Assembly (NCBI RefSeq): GCF_964253085.1
Contig: NZ_CAXUQH020000001.1
Span: 1,302,001-1,366,000 of the forward strand
DNA: 64,000 nucleotides
Direction: 5' to 3'
Source: Paenibacillus_E sp964253085
GTDB lineage: Bacteria > Bacillota > Bacilli > Paenibacillales > NBRC-103111
Part shown: positions 44,491 through 53,404 of the stretch, in pieces
How positions within the stretch are numbered: the first letter of the stretch is position 1
Layout: every line of letters begins with the position of its first letter
The notes under the pieces: model-generated
What the model was told of the DNA's origin: nothing
Database searches by the model: none
Seen by the model: only the letters and a program-made list of their open reading frames with translations
Position numbers and translations under genes: made by a program

Positions 44491-46056
44491 ATGAAGCAAC
44501 TGGTATGGAAAAAAGGAGTAGGGGCTGCGCTGACGTTGGTTGTGGCTTTATCGGCGGCAGGATGCGGTCAGGATGCCAAGGAAGCAGTGCCTTCGTCTGC
44601 ACCGGATCAAGGCCGGGAGTTGGGCAAGCCGGTGGAGTTGACGATGCATATGCATTACGGTGACCGGTATATTTACGACAACAATTTCCCGGTGTTCAAG
44701 GAAGCGGCTAAGCGTACGAATGTGACGTTGAAGGGAACCGCATCGCAGACGGCGACCAACAGCAAGGAAATGTTCAATCTGATGATGGTATCCGGCGACA
44801 TTCCCGACATTGTGCATTACAACGTGAAGGGGGATTTCAACAAATACGGCTCCGAAGGCGCGTTCGCTCCATTAAATGAGCTGATCGACAAGCATGCGCC
44901 CAATATTAAGGCGTTCCTGGAGCAACGGCCGGATGTGAAGAAATTCGCTACGGCACCTGACGGCAAGATGTATTTCCTTTCGTTCGTCCCGGATGGACTG
45001 GTCGCGAAGGGCTGGTTTATCCGCCAGGATTGGTTGAAAGCGCTTAATATGCAGCAGCCGAAAACGGTTGACGAGCTGTACCAGGTACTAAAGGCGTTCA
45101 AGGAGAAGGACCCCAATAAGAATGGCAAGGCTGATGAAATTCCGTACTTCAACCGTGTGAACAAAGGAGGAGCACAAGATCTGCTGCTGTTCTGGAATTC
45201 ATACCGCGGCATATATGCGGACCAGGGCAAGGTGAAGTATGGCCCTTATGAGGCAAACTACGAGACGGCGGTCGCGAATATTGCCAAGTGGTATAAGGAA
45301 GGTTTGATTGATCCAGAAATTTTCACCCGCGGGGCGAAGGCGCGCGAGGTGCTGCTCGGCGATAACGTCGGTGGCGTTTCACATGACTGGTTCTCCAGTA
45401 CGACGGGCTATAATGATACTCTCAAGGATAAGGTACCGGGCATTCTGTTCGCACCGATGGCCCCCCCGGCCAGCAGCGACGGGGTCATCCGTGAAGAGAC
45501 GAAGCGGGCTACGGTAAGCGAAAGTGGGTGGGCTATTTCCAGCTCTAATAAGCATCAGGTCGAAACGATCAAATATTTCGATTTCTGGTTTACTCCGGAA
45601 GGACGGAGACTGATGAACTTTGGGATCGAAGGCATTCACTACGATCTCGTAGACGGCAAGCCGAAATTCAAGAACAGTCTGCTGACAGGCAGTAAGCCGG
45701 TGCTTGAGGCGCTGCAGGCGGATGGGGCGCAGATGGAAGTTGGCTTCCATCAGGATTTTGCCTATGAGGAGCAATGGACGAACAAGACGGCGTTGGCCGG
45801 AGTGAAGGAATACAACGAGAAGAAATACCCGATCGAGCAGTTTCCGGTGCTGACGTTTACGGATGGGGAGAAGAAAAAGCTTGATTCGATCATGAAGAGC
45901 ATCCAGACGTTCACCGACGAGAAATTCCAGAAGTGGGTGCTGGGCTCTGAGCCGGTAGCTGGCAACTTCGAGAAGTTCCGTCAGCAGCTCAAGGAGATGG
46001 GACTGGATGAAGTGATCAGTATTCAGCAGGCTGCTTATGACCGGTATATGAAATAG
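44491..46056 (+). CDS. Sugar-binding lipoprotein, LipO type (module C)
   Basis: A 521-residue extracellular binding lipoprotein. The signal peptide ends in ALSAAGC (Cys25). It shares the family segments FIRQDWLKALNMQQPKTVDELYQVLKAF, KDPNKNGKADEIPYF and GIEGIHYDLVDGK with the paralogues at 7505 and 57785. AAGGGGGACG precedes the start. It feeds the module C permeases just upstream. A hairpin without T tract follows the gene. Confidence 0.93.
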   Translation: MKQLVWKKGVGAALTLVVALSAAGCGQDAKEAVPSSAPDQGRELGKPVELTMHMHYGDRYIYDNNFPVFKEAAKRTNVTLKGTASQTATNSKEMFNLMMVSGDIPDIVHYNVKGDFNKYGSEGAFAPLNELIDKHAPNIKAFLEQRPDVKKFATAPDGKMYFLSFVPDGLVAKGWFIRQDWLKALNMQQPKTVDELYQVLKAFKEKDPNKNGKADEIPYFNRVNKGGAQDLLLFWNSYRGIYADQGKVKYGPYEANYETAVANIAKWYKEGLIDPEIFTRGAKAREVLLGDNVGGVSHDWFSSTTGYNDTLKDKVPGILFAPMAPPASSDGVIREETKRATVSESGWAISSSNKHQVETIKYFDFWFTPEGRRLMNFGIEGIHYDLVDGKPKFKNSLLTGSKPVLEALQADGAQMEVGFHQDFAYEEQWTNKTALAGVKEYNEKKYPIEQFPVLTFTDGEKKKLDSIMKSIQTFTDEKFQKWVLGSEPVAGNFEKFRQQLKEMGLDEVISIQQAAYDRYMK

Positions 46057-46086
46057 GCTTAGCGATATGGAAAACGGTTGATCGTT

Positions 46087-46104
46087 CGCCCGGATGACCG
46101 GGCG
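46087..46104 (+). other. Intercistronic GC-rich hairpin
   Basis: CGCCCGG pairs perfectly with CCGGGCG around ATGA, with no T tract afterwards. It probably protects the 3' end of the binding-protein mRNA segment from exonucleases rather than ending transcription, allowing the secreted-protein gene to be part of the same operon. Confidence 0.55.
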
Positions 46105-46143
46105 TACGGATCGGCTTATCCTAACGAGAAAGAGGGACATAGG

Positions 46144-49100
46144 ATGAAGAGGATAAAACGGATTTTGAGCACGGGAGTGGCGGGGCTGCTTCTGTTTTCT
46201 TCGCTGGCATGGGCACCGGCTCAGGGAGCAGAAGCAAACGGAGGCGGACAAGAGCTTGGGGCCGGCGAGACAGTGGTTCAGGCTGCTTCTGCAACCGAAG
46301 TTGTGAAAGCGCTTACGATTGTGGCTGCCAGCGCTAGTATGAGTGATGAGAATATCCCTGACAATGCGATCGATCATGATCTGACGACCCGTTGGTCGGC
46401 TAGTGGCGTCGGTCAATGGCTGCAGCTCGACTTGGGGGCGATACAGCCGATCGGCTATATCGGCATGGCCTTTTATCGGGGCGACCAGCGTAGTCTGAAG
46501 TTCGATATTCAGGTGTCCGCCGATGCCGACTCCTGGACGACCGTGTTCTCGGGCAGCGGTAGCGGCACCTCGGTGCAACTGGAGGCGTTCGGTTTCACCC
46601 CAACCACGGGCAGATATGTGCGGATTGTGGGGCTCGGCGCCGGATCGACGGACTGGAACAGTATTACTGAGGTCCAGGTATATAAGCCGCATCCGGACGG
46701 CTTCGTACTGAGTCCGCTTGAGCTTCCCCCGACCGGTCCCGATCCGGCGGCGCTGCCTCATACGAGACCGGGGCTGTATGAGCCGGACGGGACGTCCCAT
46801 TCGGTGCCCGAGCTTCCTGTGGTGACGGGGCGGACGCTTAATGTCGTGGATTTCGGTGCGACGACGGCGGATACCGGGACGGAAGACGCCGCTGCGATCC
46901 GGGCAGCGATCGCAGCGGCGCAGCCCGGGGACGAGGTGTACTTTCCCAATGGGCATTACCAGTTAACCAGCACGGCGAGTGACAGCGCTTCGCACCTGCT
47001 GCTGCACTCAGGCATTCAGCTTCGTGGGGAAAGCGAGGAAGGAGTGCTGCTCGTCTCCGACCATGCCAAGAACATCGGCGACTATGCGACGAATGAAGGC
47101 ATCATCTTGCGTATCGCGGGTCAGCAGGGCATTGCCGTTCGGAGCATGACGCTGACGGCAAGCTGGCAGGGTGCGTATCCGACGAGCACGACGGTAGCCA
47201 ATCCCGAGCGGGGCGGTCCGAAGACCGCTGTCTTGATTACGGCGGCCAACGGGAATCCGTCGCGCGACATCATTCTCGACCATGTGACGATCGAGAAGTT
47301 CCAGCGCGTTGGCGTGCTTGTCCGCAGCAGCCGCGATGTCGTTATCCAGTATGCCACGCTACGCAATGCGACTGATACCGCCGAGGGCGGAGCGGGCTAC
47401 GGGGTGTCGTTGGAGGGGGTGTCAAAGGAAAGCCGGTTGGGCCGGGCCAACGATTCGCTATTCAACGTGGTGCGCAACAGCCGCTTCTATGGGCCGTCCC
47501 TTCGCCATGGCATCCTGTTGAGCAATTGGACGCATAATAATCTGATTGCGGACAATGAGCTGTATCAGACGAAGCTGGACTCGATCGATATGCACGGCGA
47601 GGATGAATATATGAATGAATTCGTTGGTAACACTGTGATCGGCAGCGGCGAAGCAGGCTTCGGCGTCGGCAATCCGGGGGCGACGCATGACGCAGCCGGA
47701 CCGGGCAACTACATCCATCACAACCGTATCGAGAATTCGGCCCTGTATGGGATTCAGGTTTATCTGGGGTCACCAGATACGGTGATTGCCCATAATGTCA
47801 TCGCCAACTTCATGAAGCCCAGTACGACGGGAATCCGATTGAAAAATGCTCCGGGCACCCAGGTTCGGGATAATGTGATTGAGAACAATACGGGGCCGGG
47901 CTTCTGGGCAATTCATACGTTGTACGATATCGGGAATCCAAGCGACGGGGGCAACGGCGCAGGTGAGCCCCGCGACATCAGGATTGAAGGCAATCGGATC
48001 GTGAGCAATACGAACGGAATTTTCATCGAGGCGGGCACGGGGATTGTGCTGTCCGGCAATGAATTGTCGGGCAATACGGGCATCGACTATGACAACCGGA
48101 CGGTGACAGTGCGCGATTTTGTACCAGTGGCCGATGTGTCGGTCCGACAAGGGACATCGACCAATACGGGGACGGATAGATCGTTGATCGTCCAGGGAGG
48201 TAATAACCTCTCCACGCGCCAGTCGTTTTTGAAGTTTGATCTGGGCACCCTCACCGGATCTGTCAGCTTGGCTAAGCTACTGGTATACGGTAGGGCCTCG
48301 GCCTCGGGCAGCGATACGGTGAACAGCCTGTATGGTGTGGACAGCGACGACTGGATCGAGTCTGGTAGCTCCGGTATGGTCTGGGCGAATAAGCCTGCGT
48401 TGGGCGGTAAGCTGTCGACGGCGCTCTTCACCAAGGACGATTATGCGTGGCGGGTTTTCGATGCTACAGATTATGTGAGGGCGCAGCTGAACGCCGGTGG
48501 TGATCACGAAGCGGCCGCGGGGATCGTGTCGCTCGCAGTTGTGCAGGATACTTCTCTGGGTGTGTACACACTGTTCAACAGCCGGGAGACGAGCGACCAT
48601 CAGCCATACTTACGGATTGAGACGTCCGCAACGCGTGAGCTGGAGAGCGTCACACTTACGGCCGACAAACAGCTTCTAGGCATAGGCCAGCAGGCACAGT
48701 TGCAAACGGCTGGAGTGATGAACTCGGGTTTCGCGGCACAGCTTGGGAGTGCGATGATCCGGTATGAGAGCCTTACGCCCAGCTTGGCGGAGGTCAATAC
48801 CATTGGACAGGTCACGGCGCTGGGTGAAGGCACAGCGGTCATTCGCGTTACGGTAACGCTGAACGGCGTTTCGCGTAGCGCAGAAAGCTTTATCCAGGTG
48901 ATCGACGGTAACGTGACGAAACTGCTGCCAACCGATGATGCTTATGTGCGTGGAGGCAGCTATGCTAACTCGAATTACCGGACGAGTAATCTCGAGATTA
49001 AGAAGGACGGCAGCGAGAGCTTTACCCGTGAAAGCTTCATCAAGTTTGATGTGAGCGGTCTGGATGGCGAAATTACGAATGCTAGGCTGATGATGTACGG

Positions 49101-50736
49101 CATTGGAAGCCCTTCTGCGGTCACAGCGGACGTGTACCGGACTAACGCGGCTTGGTCGGAAGGGACGGTGACGTGGAATACGAAGCCCGCCCGGCTGGAC
49201 CGGTTGGCCGGACTAGGACTCGCCGCCGATTGGGGATGGAGCGAGACCGATCTGACAGAGGCCATACGTCTGGTAAAAGCCGATGGCTCCAATGGGCAGA
49301 TCAGCCTAGGCCTGACGCTGCCTGTAGCAAGCATCAATGCTGTCATCGAGAGCAAGGGAAAGGTGAATGAGCCTTATCTGCTGATCACAACCAAGCGGGC
49401 TGAGCCCGATATGGAGCCGCCTGTGGCGACCGTGGGCCAGCCGCTCGATGGAGCAGCCCTGTCGGCTCAAGCGATCAGGATTCATTGGGAGCCATACATC
49501 GACAATAGATCGGTAAAGGGCTATTGGATTTACCGGAATGAGCTGCCGTTAGAGACAGTAGCCGCTGATGTATATGCATATACCGATCAGCTTCTTACTC
49601 CGTCAACGTCGTATGCCTATTCGCTCAGGGCGTTTGATGACAGCGGTAATCTCTCGGGGCTGAGTAACATCGTTAGCATAGCGACCTGGCAGTCGGATCA
49701 GCCGGGAGGCCCTGTAGTTCAGTCTATAAGCTTATCCCATGTTGTGCCATATGTGGAAGCGGGCAAGACTGCGCAATTGCAGCTTAGCGGGAAGATGGAG
49801 GACGGTTCCTCTGTGGATATGAGCGTAGCTACTGTGGTTTATAGCAGCGATAACACGTCCGTAATGACCGTGGACGCGCTCGGATTAGTTACAGCGATCA
49901 AGCCGGGCAGCTCTAAGATCACGGTGACCGCGAGCATTGGATCCACAGTCAAGACGGCGTCCCTCACGTTGACGGTCCATGAAACGATTGCACCCGTTTC
50001 AACAGCTGCGGTGACGCCTGCGCAGCCGGATGGACAAAATGGTTGGTATGTGAATCCGGTAGTAATCACCTTAAGCGCAGCCGACAATCTCTCCGGTGTG
50101 GCTACAATGAATTACAGTCTGAACGGTGGCAGCACATGGCAAAGCTACACTGCGCCCGTAACATTGGGCCAAGACGGCAAGTATACGGTAAAATACCGTT
50201 CGACGGACAACGCCGGCAATGTGGAAGTTTCAAAAACGATCAGCTTCAATTTGGACGCGACTGCACCGACGATTACGGTATCCGGTCTGGTATACGGTAC
50301 GTACAGCGATTCTGTGGATATTACATCCGTTATCGAGTTGGACGATCAGTTGTCGGGCGTTGATCCTGTCAAGGTAACGGTAACGCTGGATTCGAATGTA
50401 GTACAACAAGGTACGCCGATTGCCCTATATACGCTGCCGCTTGGTATGCATACGTATGTTGTGAGAGCAAGCGATATGGCCGGAAACGAAAAGAGTCAAA
50501 TTATTACTTTCGAAACTTCAACAAGCATCAATGCCTTAAAGTCACTAGTCACACGTTTTACAAGTGATCATCAAATCGATAATGCTGGAATTGCCAATAG
50601 TTTGCTTCAAAAATTGGGGAAAAATAATCTAGAGTCGTTTGTTCACGAAGTGCATGCACAAAACGGAAAACATATTTCGAGTAAAGCTGCATCTTACCTG
50701 CTGCGAGACGCTCAATATTTGATTGACCAGCATTAA
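46144..50736 (+). CDS. Secreted right-handed beta-helix (pectate-lyase-fold) multidomain protein
   Basis: 1530 residues with a signal peptide (cleavage near PAQGAEA). Order: F5/8-type discoidin module (about 55-185, DHDLTTRWSASGVGQWLQLDLG); right-handed beta-helix (231-657, starting VVDFGATTADTGTEDAAAIR, the polygalacturonase/pectate-lyase-like entry, with many N-rich turns); DNRLRE/CBM96-like module (657-826); Big2 (832-920); second DNRLRE-like module (923-1083); fibronectin-III-like (1089-1180); Big2 (1192-1278); OmpL47-like (1280-1375); Ig-like (1376-1457); and a C-terminal FIMAH-like helical domain (1460-1530). Start 46144 follows GAGGG; a longer frame lacks a signal peptide. It is probably a glycan lyase or hydrolase fed into the module C importer. 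Catalytic residues were not assigned. Confidence 0.85.
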   Translation: MKRIKRILSTGVAGLLLFSSLAWAPAQGAEANGGGQELGAGETVVQAASATEVVKALTIVAASASMSDENIPDNAIDHDLTTRWSASGVGQWLQLDLGAIQPIGYIGMAFYRGDQRSLKFDIQVSADADSWTTVFSGSGSGTSVQLEAFGFTPTTGRYVRIVGLGAGSTDWNSITEVQVYKPHPDGFVLSPLELPPTGPDPAALPHTRPGLYEPDGTSHSVPELPVVTGRTLNVVDFGATTADTGTEDAAAIRAAIAAAQPGDEVYFPNGHYQLTSTASDSASHLLLHSGIQLRGESEEGVLLVSDHAKNIGDYATNEGIILRIAGQQGIAVRSMTLTASWQGAYPTSTTVANPERGGPKTAVLITAANGNPSRDIILDHVTIEKFQRVGVLVRSSRDVVIQYATLRNATDTAEGGAGYGVSLEGVSKESRLGRANDSLFNVVRNSRFYGPSLRHGILLSNWTHNNLIADNELYQTKLDSIDMHGEDEYMNEFVGNTVIGSGEAGFGVGNPGATHDAAGPGNYIHHNRIENSALYGIQVYLGSPDTVIAHNVIANFMKPSTTGIRLKNAPGTQVRDNVIENNTGPGFWAIHTLYDIGNPSDGGNGAGEPRDIRIEGNRIVSNTNGIFIEAGTGIVLSGNELSGNTGIDYDNRTVTVRDFVPVADVSVRQGTSTNTGTDRSLIVQGGNNLSTRQSFLKFDLGTLTGSVSLAKLLVYGRASASGSDTVNSLYGVDSDDWIESGSSGMVWANKPALGGKLSTALFTKDDYAWRVFDATDYVRAQLNAGGDHEAAAGIVSLAVVQDTSLGVYTLFNSRETSDHQPYLRIETSATRELESVTLTADKQLLGIGQQAQLQTAGVMNSGFAAQLGSAMIRYESLTPSLAEVNTIGQVTALGEGTAVIRVTVTLNGVSRSAESFIQVIDGNVTKLLPTDDAYVRGGSYANSNYRTSNLEIKKDGSESFTRESFIKFDVSGLDGEITNARLMMYGIGSPSAVTADVYRTNAAWSEGTVTWNTKPARLDRLAGLGLAADWGWSETDLTEAIRLVKADGSNGQISLGLTLPVASINAVIESKGKVNEPYLLITTKRAEPDMEPPVATVGQPLDGAALSAQAIRIHWEPYIDNRSVKGYWIYRNELPLETVAADVYAYTDQLLTPSTSYAYSLRAFDDSGNLSGLSNIVSIATWQSDQPGGPVVQSISLSHVVPYVEAGKTAQLQLSGKMEDGSSVDMSVATVVYSSDNTSVMTVDALGLVTAIKPGSSKITVTASIGSTVKTASLTLTVHETIAPVSTAAVTPAQPDGQNGWYVNPVVITLSAADNLSGVATMNYSLNGGSTWQSYTAPVTLGQDGKYTVKYRSTDNAGNVEVSKTISFNLDATAPTITVSGLVYGTYSDSVDITSVIELDDQLSGVDPVKVTVTLDSNVVQQGTPIALYTLPLGMHTYVVRASDMAGNEKSQIITFETSTSINALKSLVTRFTSDHQIDNAGIANSLLQKLGKNNLESFVHEVHAQNGKHISSKAASYLLRDAQYLIDQH

Positions 50737-50745
50737 TTTGTTAGT

Positions 50746-50780
50746 TGCCCTTTCCCTTGTCTATAGGGGAAGGGCATTTT
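50746..50780 (+). terminator. Terminator after the module C secreted protein gene
   Basis: TGCCCTT(T)CCC pairs with GGGGAAGGGCA around a short loop, followed by TTTTC. It closes module C. Confidence 0.88.
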
Positions 50781-51046
50781 CACATATTTGTAAGAGCTAA
50801 GTCGCCTCAGGTTGTTGTAACAAATCAAATATAGTGTGATAACGGCGTCAGACATTCACTGTAGCGAAGAAGCATAAATTTCCCTCTGACAATTCAAGGA
50901 GCGTATCCAGCGAGAGGACAACTAGCTGCAATATGTGAATGTTGCGCTTGCCTTAAATCAAGTACAGCACTAGGATTATGGTAAAGAAAGGCAAGGGAAT
51001 CAGTGGGATGCTGCAGAGAGAAATTTAAGTTTTAACTTTTGTTTGA
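50781..51046. other. Intergenic stretch, no gene recognised
   Basis: About 266 bp between the module C terminator and the module D promoter block. No frame of useful length, no RNA gene and no transposase similarity was seen on either strand. It is AT-rich, unlike module C. It is the natural junction between two separately assembled modules. Confidence 0.6.
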
Positions 51047-51116
51047 GAATATTGTTGATCGAGGGAAAATGAACGATTGTTCTACCTTACCTTTCAATTG
51101 TACAGTTGGATCGCAG
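51047..51116 (+). promoter_or_regulatory. Module D promoter block, copy 1 (70 bp)
   Basis: The 70 bp from GAATATTGTTGATC to TTGGATCGCAG recur at 55767-55836 with a single A/G difference (position 51097). Here the block precedes the rhamnosidase-regulator pair. Such exact conservation between two intergenic sites implies a shared promoter plus operator, or a very recent duplication. I cannot confidently assign -35 and -10 within it. Confidence 0.75.
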
Positions 51117-51135
51117 GAGAATTGTAGTTCTCCTG
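51114..51135 (+). other. 5'-leader hairpin of the rhamnosidase mRNA
   Basis: CAGGAGAA pairs perfectly with TTCTCCTG around TTGTAG, directly after the promoter block and about 45 bp before the start codon. The unit is absent after the other copy of the block, so it is specific to this transcript. It could stabilise the mRNA 5' end. Confidence 0.5.
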
Positions 51136-51180
51136 TTAAACTACAAATATTCGAATTCAACTTTAGGGGAGAGATAAGAT

Positions 51181-53370
51181 TTGTCTAAACATTGGCAAGC
51201 ACGTTGGATAACAGATACCCCGTTTAGATCGATGGAACCATTGGATTTATTTCATAAAGAGATGGATGCAGCTGAATCAGAGGCGCATCGCGAGGATTTG
51301 CAGCATCATCATTGGCTTGTAAGGACCACATTTAATCTGGCGTCTGTTGATCTTGAAGCCGTTTCCTTATATATGGATATCACAGCGGATGATTACTACA
51401 AGCTGTATCTGAACGGCCGTTTTGTTGCTCAGGGACCGGCTCAGAACGATGCCGGCCACTACTATTACAATCGGATCGAGGTTGGTTCCTTTCTCCAAGC
51501 GGGGAACAATGCCATCGCTGTCCACGTGTATTACCAAGGACTAGTTAATCGGGCATATAACAGCGGCGATTACAGGCAGGGGCTTATCGCAGAGCTGACA
51601 ACGGGCGAACGTGTTCTCGTGAAAACCGATGAGTCTTGGCGAGCTAAACGAGCAGCAGAATACATAAAAGGGGAGACTTTTGGCTATTTGACTCAATTTG
51701 TAGAACATATCGATGCCAGAAAGTCGGAGAAAGGCTGGAAGGAGCTTTCCTTTGATGATTCCGCTTGGCTTCCCGTCCACACGAACGATCAAGCGGACTA
51801 TACGCTCATGGAGCAGCCGACACCTGTTTTATCGGTTTATGAGAAGAAGCCGTATCGCGTAGAAAGAAGGGCTCCCGGTCATTACTGGATTGATTTCGGA
51901 GAAGAAATCACGGGTCAGTTTACCATGGAGGCGGAAGGGGAAGCAGGCGCGGAAATCGAAATCCGCTGCGGGGAAGAACTTGAAGCGGACGGACAAGCGG
52001 TCAGATTTAACATGCGCTGCAACTGTACGTATCAAGAGCGTTGGACGCTATCCGGGGATTGCGATAGACTGGACTTTTACGATTACAAAGGCTTTCGATA
52101 CGTGGAAGTGTTTGGCCCCGAACAAGCGATTCGCCCTGATTCGTTTCAAGCGATCGTCAGACACTATCCCTTTAATGAAGAAAGCTGCCGTTTTCAAAGC
52201 TCGGATGAATTGATGAACCAAATTTTTCAAATATGTAAAAGCGGCGTCAAATATGGCTCCCAAGAAAACTTTGTAGACTGTCCGACCCGTGAGAAAGGAC
52301 AATACTTGGGCGATAATACGGTGATCGGGCATGCTCACATGCTCCTCAGCGGCGATTTACGATTGTATAAGAAGGCAATTGAGCAATTTGCACTTAGTTC
52401 CTCTACGTGCCCGGGTCTCATGTCAGTCGTTCCGGGAAACTTTATGCAAGAGATTGCTGATTTTTCACTTCAGTGGCCGCTGCAGCTGTTGGAATATTAT
52501 CGCTACAGCGGGGATCTGACTTTTTTGGGAGACATGTATCCATATGCGGAGCAATTGCTCTGTCATTTTCAAGCTTATGATCGAGGCGACGGATTGTTAC
52601 ACGAAATCACTGATAAATGGAATTTGGTTGATTGGCCAAAGGAGCTGCGCGATGAATACGATTTTGAGCTATCGAAGCCGATAGGTCCCGGTTGCCATAA
52701 CGTGGTTAATGCGTTTTATCTTGGCTGCATCCAAGCAGTGAATGAGATACGTGATTTGCTGGGGATTTCTTACAAGGATGATCTTCCACGGTTAAAAAGG
52801 CGCTTCATCGAAGTTTTTTATGATCCGACTCGCCGTTTATTTACAGATGCGGAGGGAAGCAGTCATCACGCGCTGCATGCCAATGTACTGCCCTTGCTGT
52901 TTGATCTGGCTCCGGAGGAATCCGTTCCATCGATTGTAGATCAAATTCGCGAGAAAAGATTTTCGTGCGGCGTGTACTTTTCCTATTTTGTCCTAAAAGC
53001 TTTGGCGAGAGTTGGAGAGCATACGTTGATTTACGAGCTTATGAGCTCTGAAGAAGAACATTCTTGGGGAAATATGCTGAAAGAAGGGGCTACGACTTGT
53101 TTTGAGGCCTGGGGGAAAGACCAAAAGTGGAATACCAGTCTTTGTCACCCTTGGGCAAGCGCCCCTGTACCCTTGCTAATTGAGGAAATCATCGGACTGA
53201 AACCGTCCAAACCGGGGTGGAAGGAGATCTCATTTTCACCAAAAATTCCGGCACACTGGGAGCATTTTACGCTGGAAGTCCGAGTCCCTTCTGGTATGAT
53301 TCGGCTTGCATACAACCATGGACAGTGGGCCCAGGATTTCCCGCAACAAGTACGGGTGATCCGACACTGA
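51181..53370 (+). CDS. Alpha-L-rhamnosidase-like protein (GH78)
   Basis: A 729-residue protein without signal peptide, so probably cytosolic, and shorter than typical 900-residue GH78 enzymes. The N-terminal beta domains have FNLASVDLEAVSLYMDITADDYYKLYLNG and YWIDFGEEITGQFTMEAEGEAGAEIEIRCGEEL. The (alpha/alpha)6 catalytic domain starts near 340 with NQIFQICKSGVKYGSQENFVDCPTREKGQYLGD, matching the GH78 DCPxRE acid motif (Asp366 and Glu371 candidates). GH78 enzymes remove terminal alpha-L-rhamnose. The TTG start is preceded by GGGGAGAG. It is the only clear indication of a sugar in the window: rhamnose-containing oligosaccharide. No rhamnose isomerase or kinase gene is present here. Confidence 0.88.
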   Translation: MSKHWQARWITDTPFRSMEPLDLFHKEMDAAESEAHREDLQHHHWLVRTTFNLASVDLEAVSLYMDITADDYYKLYLNGRFVAQGPAQNDAGHYYYNRIEVGSFLQAGNNAIAVHVYYQGLVNRAYNSGDYRQGLIAELTTGERVLVKTDESWRAKRAAEYIKGETFGYLTQFVEHIDARKSEKGWKELSFDDSAWLPVHTNDQADYTLMEQPTPVLSVYEKKPYRVERRAPGHYWIDFGEEITGQFTMEAEGEAGAEIEIRCGEELEADGQAVRFNMRCNCTYQERWTLSGDCDRLDFYDYKGFRYVEVFGPEQAIRPDSFQAIVRHYPFNEESCRFQSSDELMNQIFQICKSGVKYGSQENFVDCPTREKGQYLGDNTVIGHAHMLLSGDLRLYKKAIEQFALSSSTCPGLMSVVPGNFMQEIADFSLQWPLQLLEYYRYSGDLTFLGDMYPYAEQLLCHFQAYDRGDGLLHEITDKWNLVDWPKELRDEYDFELSKPIGPGCHNVVNAFYLGCIQAVNEIRDLLGISYKDDLPRLKRRFIEVFYDPTRRLFTDAEGSSHHALHANVLPLLFDLAPEESVPSIVDQIREKRFSCGVYFSYFVLKALARVGEHTLIYELMSSEEEHSWGNMLKEGATTCFEAWGKDQKWNTSLCHPWASAPVPLLIEEIIGLKPSKPGWKEISFSPKIPAHWEHFTLEVRVPSGMIRLAYNHGQWAQDFPQQVRVIRH

Positions 53371-53404
53371 CGATAAAAAATATTTGTAAAAAGGAGAGTA
53401 AACG

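Noticed and set aside
45379..46956. 525-residue open frame on the minus strand
   Set aside because: It lies antisense to the binding-protein gene and the start of the beta-helix gene in GC-rich DNA. The translation is low-complexity Arg/His-rich with no recognisable domain, while the plus strand encodes clear families.
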